From contig CAAGKO010000090.1 of the NCBI GenBank assembly GCA_900770445.1, positions 1 through 13,247 of the forward strand: 13,247 nt of DNA. The letters run 5' to 3'. This document shows positions 7,237-12,982 of this stretch, in pieces (positions within the stretch are counted from its first letter, which is position 1; every line of letters begins with the position of its first letter). The DNA comes from an uncultured Oribacterium sp. GTDB lineage: Bacteria; Bacillota; Clostridia; Lachnospirales; Lachnospiraceae. A program made the translations under genes and the position numbers. The notes under the pieces were generated by a model. That model was not told where the DNA came from and did not search any database. It saw nothing but the letters and a program-made list of their open reading frames with translations.

Positions 7237-7697
7237 CGTTTGACGTTGCCGACAGTGATGAAGCGGCTGTCCTCGGAGGAGTCTGCATTGTCTCCGATCA
7301 GGAAGTACTCGTCGTCCATCAGCTCGACCGGCTTCTCTGCGATGCCGCCGAGGGAGATGTCGGAGATCTGATCACTCTCGAGCAGGGTGCCGTCGATGTA
7401 GATGCGGCCGTTCTGGATCACGACCGTCTCACCCGGCAGTCCGATGACGCGCTTCACGTTCTGTGTCGCATCGCTCCGCTGGAAGATGACGACATCCATG
7501 CGCTTCGGCTTCATGAACGTATAGCTGAGCCGATCGACCAGGACGAGGTCGCTCGCGGAGATCGCCGGCTCCATGCTGTGACCGGAAATCTCTTCAGTTG
7601 TCAGGAAGCTGTGTACCAGAAACCACGCAAGCGCGATTACGACGATCACGTTCGTAACCGTGCCGACAAACTTCTGAATCGGACTCTTCTCTCGCAT
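7170..7697 (-). CDS. lepB: signal peptidase I
   Basis: This is a membrane-anchored serine protease that removes signal peptides from exported proteins. The protein is 175 residues, the size of the short Gram-positive type (SipS-like). One N-terminal membrane segment spans about 12-32. The nucleophile is S41 in SGHSMEP and the general-base lysine is K82 in VKRVIGLPGE. GDNADSSEDSR at 135-145 is the conserved Box E. The ATG at 7697 has GAGGTG upstream. A 34-bp stable hairpin (the GGGGTC element) would lie in the leader, about 30 bp before the start. The gene begins a unit with rbgA, rnhB and yraN, and its 3' end has been partly duplicated downstream. Confidence 0.94.
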   Translation of the reverse strand: MREKSPIQKFVGTVTNVIVVIALAWFLVHSFLTTEEISGHSMEPAISASDLVLVDRLSYTFMKPKRMDVVIFQRSDATQNVKRVIGLPGETVVIQNGRIYIDGTLLESDQISDISLGGIAEKPVELMDDEYFLIGDNADSSEDSRFITVGNVKRSQILGRIWFRLLPFKKIGLIR

Positions 7698-7720
7698 TCT
7701 TCACCTCATCGAATTAAAGG

Positions 7721-7760
7721 GAGGCCAAGGGGTCTGACCCCGTATGGGGTCAGACCCCTT
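7721..7760 (-). repeat. 40-bp GGGGTC double-palindrome element, copy 2
   Basis: This is the exact reverse complement of 6095-6134, including the asymmetric spacer (GTAT here, ATAC there) and the GAGGCC end. It lies in the predicted 5' leader of lepB, between the extended -10 at 7785-7790 and the ribosome binding site. In the transcript it would form a 15-bp stem with a 4-nt loop. Confidence 0.9.
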
Positions 7761-7784
7761 CCCCTAAACTATTTCATAACTGGG

Positions 7785-7813
7785 ATTTTACCAGTAAATA
7801 AAACCATTGAAAA
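7785..7813 (-). promoter_or_regulatory. predicted extended -10 promoter for lepB
   Basis: Minus strand: -35 TTTTCA (4 of 6), a 17-bp spacer, then -10 TAAAAT (5 of 6) preceded by TGG. The -35 uses the T-run of the rplS terminator, so the end of one unit and the start of the next overlap. Confidence 0.5.
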
Positions 7814-7840
7814 GGGGCATCCCGTAAAACGGAACGCCCC
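7810..7840 (-). terminator. intrinsic terminator after rplS
   Basis: On the minus strand, GGGGCGTTCCG and CGGGATGCCCC pair over 11 bp with two G-T wobbles around a TTTTA loop and are followed by TTTT. It starts 20 bp after the rplS stop codon, separating rplS from lepB. Confidence 0.85.
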
Positions 7841-7860
7841 CAATGTTTCATCGCTTCTGA

Positions 7861-8208
7861 TTACAGTGCCTTAACCTTGGCAGCCTTACCAGTACGCTCT
7901 CTAAGGTATGTGAGCTTCGCTCTTCTTACCTTACCTCTTCTAACGACCTCAACCTTCTCAACCATCGGGCTGTGAAGCGGCCAGGTCTTCTCTACGCCTA
8001 CGCCGTTGGAAGACTTACGAACGGTGAAAGTAGTTCTGTTGGAACCACCCTGGATCTTCAGAACAGTACCCTCGAAGATCTGAGTTCTCTCACGGTTACC
8101 CTCTTTGATCTTGTTGTAAACGCGAACGGTGTCACCAGTGTTGAAAACCGGAACCTCAGCCTTGAGCTGACCCTGCTCGATGTTCTTGATAATCTCGTTA
8201 TTAGACAT
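7861..8208 (-). CDS. rplS: 50S ribosomal protein L19 (bL19)
   Basis: bL19 sits at the interface of the 30S and 50S subunits. From the ATG at 8208 the protein is 115 residues, the standard length. Family blocks are visible: FNTGDTVRVYNKIKEGNRER near 22-41, the FEGTVLKIQGG stretch, the KSSNGVGVEKTWPLHSP segment, and the basic VVRRGKVRRAKLTYLRERTGKAAK tail. The start at 8208 is chosen over an in-frame ATG at 8235 because AGGAGG lies six bases upstream of it. The gene normally follows trmD directly; here a CAP-domain gene intervenes and rplS has its own promoter, leader and terminator, so it appears to be expressed as a single-gene unit. Confidence 0.97.
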   Translation of the reverse strand: MSNNEIIKNIEQGQLKAEVPVFNTGDTVRVYNKIKEGNRERTQIFEGTVLKIQGGSNRTTFTVRKSSNGVGVEKTWPLHSPMVEKVEVVRRGKVRRAKLTYLRERTGKAAKVKAL

Positions 8209-8325
8209 TGTGTACCTCCTAGTACTATTCGACATTCATTCACGGAGTTTCTCGTTCGGTCCGAGCCGAATCACATATTCCAAGCAGATGGAACCGTCAG
8301 CGGAATATCTCTCTTAGTCACAACC
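8209..8325 (-). promoter_or_regulatory. structured 5' leader of rplS, candidate L19 autoregulatory leader
   Basis: The roughly 115-nt predicted leader contains two hairpin arm pairs: ATATTCC/GGAATAT (8302-8308 with 8275-8281) and TTCGG/CCGAA (8266-8270 with 8255-8259). rplS leaders that bind L19 are known in Firmicutes (Rfam L19 leader). I can see structure, but I cannot confirm a match to that family from memory. Confidence 0.4.
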
Positions 8326-8330
8326 TTGAC

Positions 8331-8359
8331 AATTTACCATAGATACAGAGAGATTGCAA
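8331..8359 (-). promoter_or_regulatory. predicted promoter for rplS
   Basis: Minus strand: -35 TTGCAA (4 of 6), a 17-bp spacer, then -10 TAAATT (4 of 6) preceded by TGG, an extended -10. It lies between the CAP-gene terminator and the rplS leader, where an independent promoter is needed. Confidence 0.5.
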
Positions 8360-8396
8360 GCGGTTTTTACCTTCCGGACGAGTCTTTTGAAAGCAT

Positions 8397-8435
8397 TGAA
8401 AATCCCATGATAGAGGCTCCATCATGGGATTTTCA
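8397..8435. terminator. intrinsic terminator of the CAP-domain gene
   Basis: TGAAAATCCCATGAT and its perfect inverse form 15-bp arms around a 9-nt loop. On the minus strand the stem core is followed by TTTTC, and the A-rich other side makes it potentially bidirectional. It begins about 45 bp after the CAP gene stop and isolates that gene from rplS. Confidence 0.75.
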
Positions 8436-8461
8436 GTACTTTATACGCTGTGCTCTTCGCC

Positions 8462-8485
8462 ATGCAGGCATGCAGGCATTCAGGC
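8462..8485. repeat. 8-bp tandem repeat over the end of the CAP gene
   Basis: ATGCAGGC, ATGCAGGC, ATTCAGGC: three consecutive 8-mers, the last with one change. The TGA stop of the CAP gene (8480-8482) lies in the third unit, so slippage here would leave the protein unchanged or move only its last residues. Confidence 0.7.
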
Positions 8486-8848
8486 CATGCCAAAAATCTG
8501 AGCCCAGTAGTTCTTTCCGTTCTTATTTACGATTCCGATGCCCATCGTGGTAAAATCCGGCTTTAAGATATTGGCCTTATGCTCAGGAGATGCCATCCAT
8601 GCATTGACAACTTCATCTGCAGTGTGGTAGCCCTCCGCCAGATTCTCACCATACATAAGGTTCTCATTTACAGTGTACCATTCGGTTCCGTTTGGTCTTG
8701 TGTGAGAAAAAAATGTAGAAGCTTCGGTCGCTCTTACGAGTGCAGGCGCATCCAGATTCGTATCGTACCGAAGTGGTTTCAATCCGTTTGCAGCGCGAAT
8801 TCCATTTACCCTCGCGAGAATATCCATACCCATGTTCTGTGTAGCCAT
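8480..8848 (-). CDS. small CAP (SCP-like) domain protein without signal peptide
   Basis: This is a 122-residue protein that is almost entirely one CAP/SCP domain (family of bacterial YkwD-like proteins). Visible family features are the ILARVNGIRAANGLKPL helix at 10-26, FSHTRPNG with H49, GENLAEG at 68-74, the AWMASPEHKANIL block at 84-95 with H90, and YWAQIFG at 114-120. Bacterial members are normally exported, but this one has no hydrophobic leader. The ATG at 8848 has AAGGAG seven bases upstream and an in-frame TGA lies 11 codons before it, so no leader has been missed. It has its own promoter and terminator and breaks the usual trmD-rplS junction. Codons such as ACA, GTA, AAT, GGA and AGA are more frequent than in its neighbours, suggesting insertion or acquisition. 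Function unknown. Confidence 0.85.
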   Translation of the reverse strand: MATQNMGMDILARVNGIRAANGLKPLRYDTNLDAPALVRATEASTFFSHTRPNGTEWYTVNENLMYGENLAEGYHTADEVVNAWMASPEHKANILKPDFTTMGIGIVNKNGKNYWAQIFGMA

Positions 8849-8894
8849 ACGTTTACTCCTTCCGTCCGTTTCGCTTGATCAACTGATATAAATA

Positions 8895-8922
8895 ATTTTA
8901 CCATTCATCACGCAAAAGGCAA
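8895..8922 (-). promoter_or_regulatory. predicted promoter for the CAP-domain gene
   Basis: Minus strand: -35 TTGCCT (4 of 6), a 16-bp spacer, then -10 TAAAAT (5 of 6) preceded by TGG. It lies in the 99-bp AT-rich gap between trmD and the CAP gene. No strong terminator is seen for trmD (only a 5-bp AGTAG/CTACT stem without a T-run), so read-through from the operon is also possible. Confidence 0.5.
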
Positions 8923-8947
8923 TTCATTTTTTAGAAGTAGTCAGCTA

Positions 8948-9700
8948 CTATTCATCACGTTTCCGGCGGCGCTTCGGCTTTTTCGGCGCGAACTCCTCCG
9001 CATGCGAGGCGACATACGCCTCATACAGATCCGGGCGGCGTTCCTTCGTACGCTCGAGGCTCATCTGGTGGCGCCACTCATCGACCTTCTTATGATCTCC
9101 GGAGAGGAGAATCGCCGGGACGCGGCGGTCCTCGTAGACTTCCGGGCGCGTGTACTGCGGGTACTCGAGAAGCCCGTCGGAGAAGCTCTCGATCTCATGG
9201 GAGGCATCCTTATTCAGGACGCCGTGGACGAGGCGCGAGATGGAATCAATCATACTGAGCGCCGGCAGCTCACCGCCGGTCATGATATAATCGCCGATCG
9301 AGACGTGCTCGACGTCGAGAATCTCGAGGGCGCGTTCGTCGATGCCCTCATAGTGTCCACAGAGGAACAGGATATCCTCTTCCGCGGCGAGCTCCTCGGC
9401 CATCCTCTGATCGAAGGTGCGTCCCTGCGGCGACATGAAGAGCACGCGGGCCGGGCGATGGCCGATCTGATCGACGATATGCTGATAGCAGTCGACGATC
9501 GGCTGCACCTGCATGAGCATGCCGGCACCGCCGCCATACGGATAGTCGTCGACGTGGTTATGCGCGTCCTTCGTATAGTCGCGGATATTGAAGGCCTCGA
9601 CATTCATAAGTCCTGCCTTGATCGCACGACCGCTGATGCTTTCGCGGACGACGTTTTCGATCATCTCCGGAAAGAGGGTCATCACATAGTAGTTTTTCAT
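8948..9700 (-). CDS. trmD: tRNA (guanine-N1)-methyltransferase TrmD
   Basis: TrmD methylates G37 of tRNAs at N1 and prevents +1 frameshifting; it is a SPOUT-class trefoil-knot enzyme acting as a dimer. From the ATG at 9700 the protein is 250 residues, the normal size. Motifs seen are PYGGGAGM at 54-61, CGHYEGIDER at 114-123, the knot segment SIGDYIMTGGE at 134-144, and TRPEVYEDRRVP at 184-195. The C-terminus is a lysine/arginine-rich tail. An upstream in-frame ATG at 9832 would add 44 residues encoded by spacer hairpin repeats and has no ribosome binding site, so I reject it; AAAGG precedes 9700. rimM lies upstream, the conserved arrangement. Confidence 0.96.
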   Translation of the reverse strand: MKNYYVMTLFPEMIENVVRESISGRAIKAGLMNVEAFNIRDYTKDAHNHVDDYPYGGGAGMLMQVQPIVDCYQHIVDQIGHRPARVLFMSPQGRTFDQRMAEELAAEEDILFLCGHYEGIDERALEILDVEHVSIGDYIMTGGELPALSMIDSISRLVHGVLNKDASHEIESFSDGLLEYPQYTRPEVYEDRRVPAILLSGDHKKVDEWRHQMSLERTKERRPDLYEAYVASHAEEFAPKKPKRRRKRDE

Positions 9701-9731
9701 TCGTCCGCCTTTCTGGGGATAAGAAATCATC

Positions 9732-9834
9732 GACGGACAGGGATGTTCTGTCCGCCGAAAACCAGCCGCATAGATGGATGAAGCCGGTTCTGCAGCGGAC
9801 AGCCATCTGCTGTCCGTCGGAAACATTGGCATAG
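9732..9834. repeat. two tandem hairpin repeats in the rimM-trmD spacer
   Basis: CGGACAG, 7 nt, CTGTCCG occurs at 9734-9754 and again at 9796-9816, a period of 62 bp. Similarity continues into GAAAAC/GGAAAC and GCATAG (9768-9773 and 9829-9834). Both units are 7-bp stems with 7-nt loops. The spacer is open in the trmD frame throughout. Confidence 0.8.
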
Positions 9835-9847
9835 CCCGGTCCGGGTA

Positions 9848-10372
9848 TCAGAGATCGAGGATGCCCGGAATCAGATGCACTTTCAGAAATCCCTGCTCCG
9901 GCTGTACGTCCGTGATGAACTGGCCGCGTACATACGGGATCATGAGGTCCTTCTTCTGATTCTTTACGATCAGCACGTTATTTGCGCCGGTCTCGAGGAT
10001 GTCCTTCACGGTGCCGAGGCACTCGCCGGACACGTCATCGAGGACGTCGATGCCGATCAGATCGCCGACGAAATACTCGCCTTCCTCGAGCGGGATCGCA
10101 TCGGCGCGATCCACATACAGCTCGCCGTGGCGGAACGGGAGGACATCATCGATCGTGTCGATGCCCTCGAATTTTACGATGGCCAGATTTTTCGAGAAGC
10201 GCACGCGCTCGACATGGAGCTCGCGCAGGTTTTCCATGGAACCGGAAAGATCCAGCCAGACTTTATCTAAATCGAAAAATCTGTCTGGATCCTCTGTCGT
10301 AGGATAAACCTTCACCTCACCCTTGAGGCCATGGGTGGTAACGACTGTACCAACTCTCAGTTTTTCCTGCAT
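9848..10372 (-). CDS. rimM: 16S rRNA processing / 30S maturation factor RimM
   Basis: RimM assists assembly of the 30S head, binding uS19. The protein is 174 residues, a typical length. The N-terminal beta-barrel starts with RVGTVVTTHGLKGEVKV (6-22), the family hallmark. The C-terminal PRC-barrel includes ETGANNVLIV and ends with the conserved HLIPGILDL. The ATG at 10372 has AAGGA five bases upstream. khpA ends 31 bp upstream and trmD follows after 147 bp that carry two hairpin repeats. It is part of the rpsP-khpA-rimM-trmD block common to Firmicutes. Confidence 0.95.
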   Translation of the reverse strand: MQEKLRVGTVVTTHGLKGEVKVYPTTEDPDRFFDLDKVWLDLSGSMENLRELHVERVRFSKNLAIVKFEGIDTIDDVLPFRHGELYVDRADAIPLEEGEYFVGDLIGIDVLDDVSGECLGTVKDILETGANNVLIVKNQKKDLMIPYVRGQFITDVQPEQGFLKVHLIPGILDL

Positions 10373-10403
10373 ATTAATCCTTATGATCCGTAATCGGATG
10401 GTC

Positions 10404-10631
10404 TCAGCGGATGTCTACGGAAACCTTAACGTCAGCCTTGCTGGCAGCGGCAGACATCACTGAGCGAATCGCCTTGGCGATGCGACCGGAACGACCGATG
10501 ACCTTTCCCATATCCTGCTCATTTACAGAGAGGGTGAGCACGATCTCGCCGTCCTTATCTTCCTCGACGACCTTGACGTCGTCCGGATTCTGCACCAGCG
10601 CTCTGGCAATCGTTTCGAGTAATTCCTTCAT
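10404..10631 (-). CDS. khpA: KH-domain RNA-binding protein KhpA (YlqC)
   Basis: This is a 75-residue single KH-domain protein. In other Firmicutes KhpA forms a dimer with KhpB/Jag and binds many RNAs; that role here is by homology. The GxxG loop is GRSG at 46-49 within MGKVIGRSGRIAKAIR, and the flanking strand EIVLTLSV fits the KH fold. The ATG at 10631 has AGGAG five bases upstream. It lies 23 bp after rpsP, its usual neighbour. Confidence 0.93.
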   Translation of the reverse strand: MKELLETIARALVQNPDDVKVVEEDKDGEIVLTLSVNEQDMGKVIGRSGRIAKAIRSVMSAAASKADVKVSVDIR

Positions 10632-10654
10632 GAGGTCTCCTCTCGGCTAAATAA

Positions 10655-10894
10655 TCAGCAGATACCAGCCTTCTTGAGGAGCTTTGCAACGGTCTCGGTC
10701 GGCTGTGCACCGTTCGCGATCCACTGCTTCGCCTTCTCAGCGTCGATCTTGATCTCAGACGGCTCTACGCATGGATTGTAGGTACCGATCTCCTCGATGA
10801 AACGGCCGTTTCTCGGGGATCTGGAATCTGCTACGATAACTCTGTAAAACGGTGCGTGAATCTGTCCCATTCTTCTTAATCTGATCTTTAACAT
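10655..10894 (-). CDS. rpsP: 30S ribosomal protein S16 (bS16)
   Basis: bS16 is a small-subunit protein needed early in 30S assembly. The protein is 79 residues. It starts MLKIRLRRMGQIHAPFYRVIVADSR, the recognisable bS16 N-terminus, and carries the RNGRFIEEIGTYNP block. The ATG at 10894 has AGGAG eight bases upstream. The 169-bp gap after ffh includes an AT-rich stretch, so an internal promoter is possible, although no convincing -35 was found. Confidence 0.96.
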   Translation of the reverse strand: MLKIRLRRMGQIHAPFYRVIVADSRSPRNGRFIEEIGTYNPCVEPSEIKIDAEKAKQWIANGAQPTETVAKLLKKAGIC

Positions 10895-10972
10895 GTCTTT
10901 TTCTCCTGTTATAAAAATAAATTTACATATATATGATTAACAGCAGTGCTGTTGAATCCTGTTACTTATCGG

Positions 10973-10993
10973 GAGGCCAATGTCATCGGCCTC
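10973..10993. repeat. GGCC hairpin in the ffh-rpsP spacer, related to the ylxM-ffh repeats
   Basis: GAGGCC and GGCCTC pair, and the inner ATG/CAT extends the stem to about 10 bp with one G-T wobble. CCAATGnnnnnGGCCTCT from 10977 is shared with the tandem units at 12505 and 12568 (18 of 28 positions by eye against the second). An outer pair, CGGGAGG (10970-10976) with CCTCCCG (11005-11011), could form an alternative fold. The rest of the 169-bp spacer has a separate small palindrome, AACAGCA/TGCTGTT, at 10939-10953. Confidence 0.5.
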
Positions 10994-11063
10994 TGTGCAC
11001 TTACCCTCCCGGGGACGTTGCGCTTGCCTTCCGTGCTACGTACGAACGTCCGGCAGGCTTTTA

Positions 11064-12449
11064 TCAGAACGGAAACCGGCCACGGCCCATGCCGCCGAGA
11101 TTCCCGAGTCCGCCGAGGTTTCCGAAACCGCCGCGACCATGCTTACTGCGCATCGCACCGCCGAACTGCTTCATCATCTTCCGCATCTGCTCGAACTGCT
11201 TCACGAGGCGATTCACCTCTGCGATATCGACCCCCGCACCCTTCGCGATCCGGCGCTTACGGGACGGATTGATGAGATCCGGATTTGCCCGCTCCTTCGG
11301 TGTCATGGACTGGATGATCGACTTCACCTGATTCATCTTCTTCTCGGCATCGTCTGTATCGATGTCCCCGAGTCCCGACATACCAGGCAGCAGCTTCATG
11401 ATACCGCCGAAGCCGCCGAGCTTCTTCATCTGATCCATCTGATCCATGAAGTCGTTGTAGTCGAACTTGCCACGGGTAATCTTTCCCATGGTTTCCTTCG
11501 TCTTATCCTCATCGATGTTCTTCTGTGCCTTCTCGATGAGCGACAGTACATCGCCCATACCGAGGATACGGCCCGCCATACGATCCGGATAGAACTGCTC
11601 GAGATCATCGAGCTTCTCACCCATACCTAAGTACAGGATCGGCTTTCCGGTCATCGCCTTGATGCTAAGTGCCGCACCACCGCGGGTATCACCATCACAC
11701 TTCGTGAGGATCACACCATCGATGCCCACCTTCTCTGTGAAGGTCTCGGCGACATTGACCGCTTCCTGACCGGTCATCGCATCGACCGTGAGGACCGTCC
11801 ACTGTACATCGACCGCCTTTTTGATGTTCTGGAGCTCATCCATGAGCTTCTCATCGATCTGAAGACGACCCGCCGTATCGAGGATGACCACGTTATAGTG
11901 CTGTGCCTTCGCTTCCTCGATGGCTCTCCGTGCGATCTCAACAGGGCTGATCTTATCGCCCAGGGAGAAGAATGGAACCTTCACCTTCTCTGCATTGACA
12001 CGCAGCTGATCGATCGCCGCCGGACGATAGATATCACAGGCCACGAGGACCGGTGTGCGGCCCGCCGACTTGAACTTCCCCGCCAGCTTCGCCGCGGTCG
12101 TCGTCTTACCGGCACCCTGGAGACCCACCATCATGATGACGGAAATCTCGCTCGCCGGACGAAGGGTGATCTCGGTGGTCTCCGAACCCATCATCTCGGT
12201 GAGTTCGTCGTTGACGATCTTGACGACGGTCTGCGCCGGTGTGAGGCTGTTCAGCACCTCCTCGCCGATGGCCTTTTCCTTCACCTTCGCGATGAAATCC
12301 TTCACCAGCTTGAAGTTAACGTCGGCCTCGAGCAGTGCCATACGCACCTCGCGGAGCGCCTGATTGACATCGTCCTCGGTCAGCTTACCCTTGCGACCCA
12401 GATTTGAAAATACATTACTTAATCGATCTGTCAGATTTTCAAACGCCAT
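11064..12449 (-). CDS. ffh: signal recognition particle protein Ffh
   Basis: Ffh is the SRP54-type GTPase that binds SRP RNA and signal sequences and delivers nascent membrane proteins to FtsY. The protein is 461 residues. The N domain is about 1-90. The G domain has GLQGAGKTT at 109-117, DTAGR at 191-195 and TKCDGDTRGG at 249-258; the last is a variant of the usual TKLDGDARGG. The methionine-rich M domain runs from about 330 to 435 with a KRRIAKGAG RNA-binding segment at 398-406. It ends in a glycine-rich tail with GNLGG repeats. The ATG at 12449 has AGGAG five bases upstream. ylxM lies upstream. No SRP RNA gene was recognised in the window. Confidence 0.97.
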   Translation of the reverse strand: MAFENLTDRLSNVFSNLGRKGKLTEDDVNQALREVRMALLEADVNFKLVKDFIAKVKEKAIGEEVLNSLTPAQTVVKIVNDELTEMMGSETTEITLRPASEISVIMMVGLQGAGKTTTAAKLAGKFKSAGRTPVLVACDIYRPAAIDQLRVNAEKVKVPFFSLGDKISPVEIARRAIEEAKAQHYNVVILDTAGRLQIDEKLMDELQNIKKAVDVQWTVLTVDAMTGQEAVNVAETFTEKVGIDGVILTKCDGDTRGGAALSIKAMTGKPILYLGMGEKLDDLEQFYPDRMAGRILGMGDVLSLIEKAQKNIDEDKTKETMGKITRGKFDYNDFMDQMDQMKKLGGFGGIMKLLPGMSGLGDIDTDDAEKKMNQVKSIIQSMTPKERANPDLINPSRKRRIAKGAGVDIAEVNRLVKQFEQMRKMMKQFGGAMRSKHGRGGFGNLGGLGNLGGMGRGRFPF

Positions 12450-12501
12450 ATACTCTCCTGCATTTTCAAACGTCTCTGTACATCTGCGTCCGTCCCTCGT
12501 T

Positions 12502-12600
12502 CGGCCAATGCTTCTGGCCTTTACGCAGTCACGGTCGCCTTCGCAGTGTCTGCCTCCGCTTATCCGTCCAATGCTTCTGGCCTCTACGCAGTCTCAGACA
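12502..12600. repeat. 63-bp-period tandem repeat in the ylxM-ffh spacer
   Basis: CCAATGCTTCTGGCCT(T/C)TACGCAGTC occurs at 12505 and again at 12568, exactly 63 bp apart, with weaker similarity on both sides. Copy two overlaps the last codon and stop of ylxM. The first unit holds a GGCCA/TGGCC stem. The spacer after the ylxM TGA stays open in the ylxM frame for 48 codons and is in frame with ffh. Confidence 0.85.
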
Positions 12601-12908
12601 CCATCTATAATCTCACCCGCGAGGGCTCGAATCGCGTCATCTCCGCTTAGATCGAAGATCCGCTCCGCCTTCTCACGAATGCTCACCAGCTTATGCTGAA
12701 GCCCGAGGGTTTCCTCTATGCTCTGCAGCTTCTTATCCGCGCGACGGAACAGCTCCTGCGCCGCCTGCCGTGTGACGCCCAGCTCCTCACCGATCTCGGT
12801 GAAGCTCATGTCGTCCATGACATGGTACTCATATACCTTCCGCTGATTCTCATTCAGCAACCCGCCATACAGCTCGAAAAGGTTGCCGCGCACTACAAAT
12901 TCATCCAT
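12594..12908 (-). CDS. ylxM: YlxM-like helix-turn-helix protein, SRP operon
   Basis: YlxM is a small putative DNA-binding protein encoded beside ffh in Firmicutes; in streptococci a YlxM protein associates with the SRP. From the ATG at 12908 the protein is 104 residues. The helix-turn-helix lies around 23-52 (ENQRKVYEYHVMDDMSFTEIGEELGVTRQAAQELFRRADKKL is the family core). The start at 12908 has GAGGGTG upstream; an ATG at 12939-12941 would add 11 residues but overlaps the promoter region. It is the first gene of its operon here; ftsY, often upstream, is not present. Confidence 0.92.
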   Translation of the reverse strand: MDEFVVRGNLFELYGGLLNENQRKVYEYHVMDDMSFTEIGEELGVTRQAAQELFRRADKKLQSIEETLGLQHKLVSIREKAERIFDLSGDDAIRALAGEIIDGV

Positions 12909-12929
12909 AATCACCCTCAAACCTTTGCT

Positions 12930-12957
12930 AGTATAGCACATAAAAATATGCTGTCAA
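12930..12957 (-). promoter_or_regulatory. predicted strong sigma-A promoter for the ylxM-ffh operon
   Basis: Minus strand: -35 TTGACA (6 of 6), a 16-bp spacer, then -10 TATACT (5 of 6) preceded by TGC, an extended -10. Transcription would start about 15 nt before the ylxM ATG. The -35 lies inside one arm of the inverted repeat at 12942-12982. Confidence 0.8.
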
Positions 12958-12982
12958 CTATTTTTGTTGACAGCATATTTTT
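12942..12982. terminator. 17-bp-arm inverted repeat overlapping the ylxM promoter
   Basis: AAAAATATGCTGTCAAC and its perfect inverse enclose a 7-nt loop (TATTTTT on the plus strand). Because the arms end in A and T runs, it can terminate transcription in either direction. One arm also supplies the TTGACA of the ylxM promoter, so it could alternatively act as an operator. Which role applies cannot be decided from sequence. Confidence 0.7.

Noticed and set aside
63..7760. TGA reassigned as a sense codon, because of open frames after several TGA stops
   Set aside because: trkH, khpA, rpsP and ffh also end at TGA at the expected family length, ffh has TGATAA, and tryptophan is encoded by TGG throughout.
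9701..9832. ATG at 9832 giving a 294-residue TrmD
   Set aside because: There is no ribosome binding site there, and the extra residues are encoded by spacer hairpin repeats; TrmD normally starts at the MKNYYVMTLFPEM block.
10895..11063. Separate promoter for rpsP
   Set aside because: AT-rich -10-like strings are present, but no spacing with a credible -35 was found.
9732..12600. CRISPR array suggested by repeated units
   Set aside because: Only two diverged copies occur at each site, without regular repeat-spacer structure and without cas genes.
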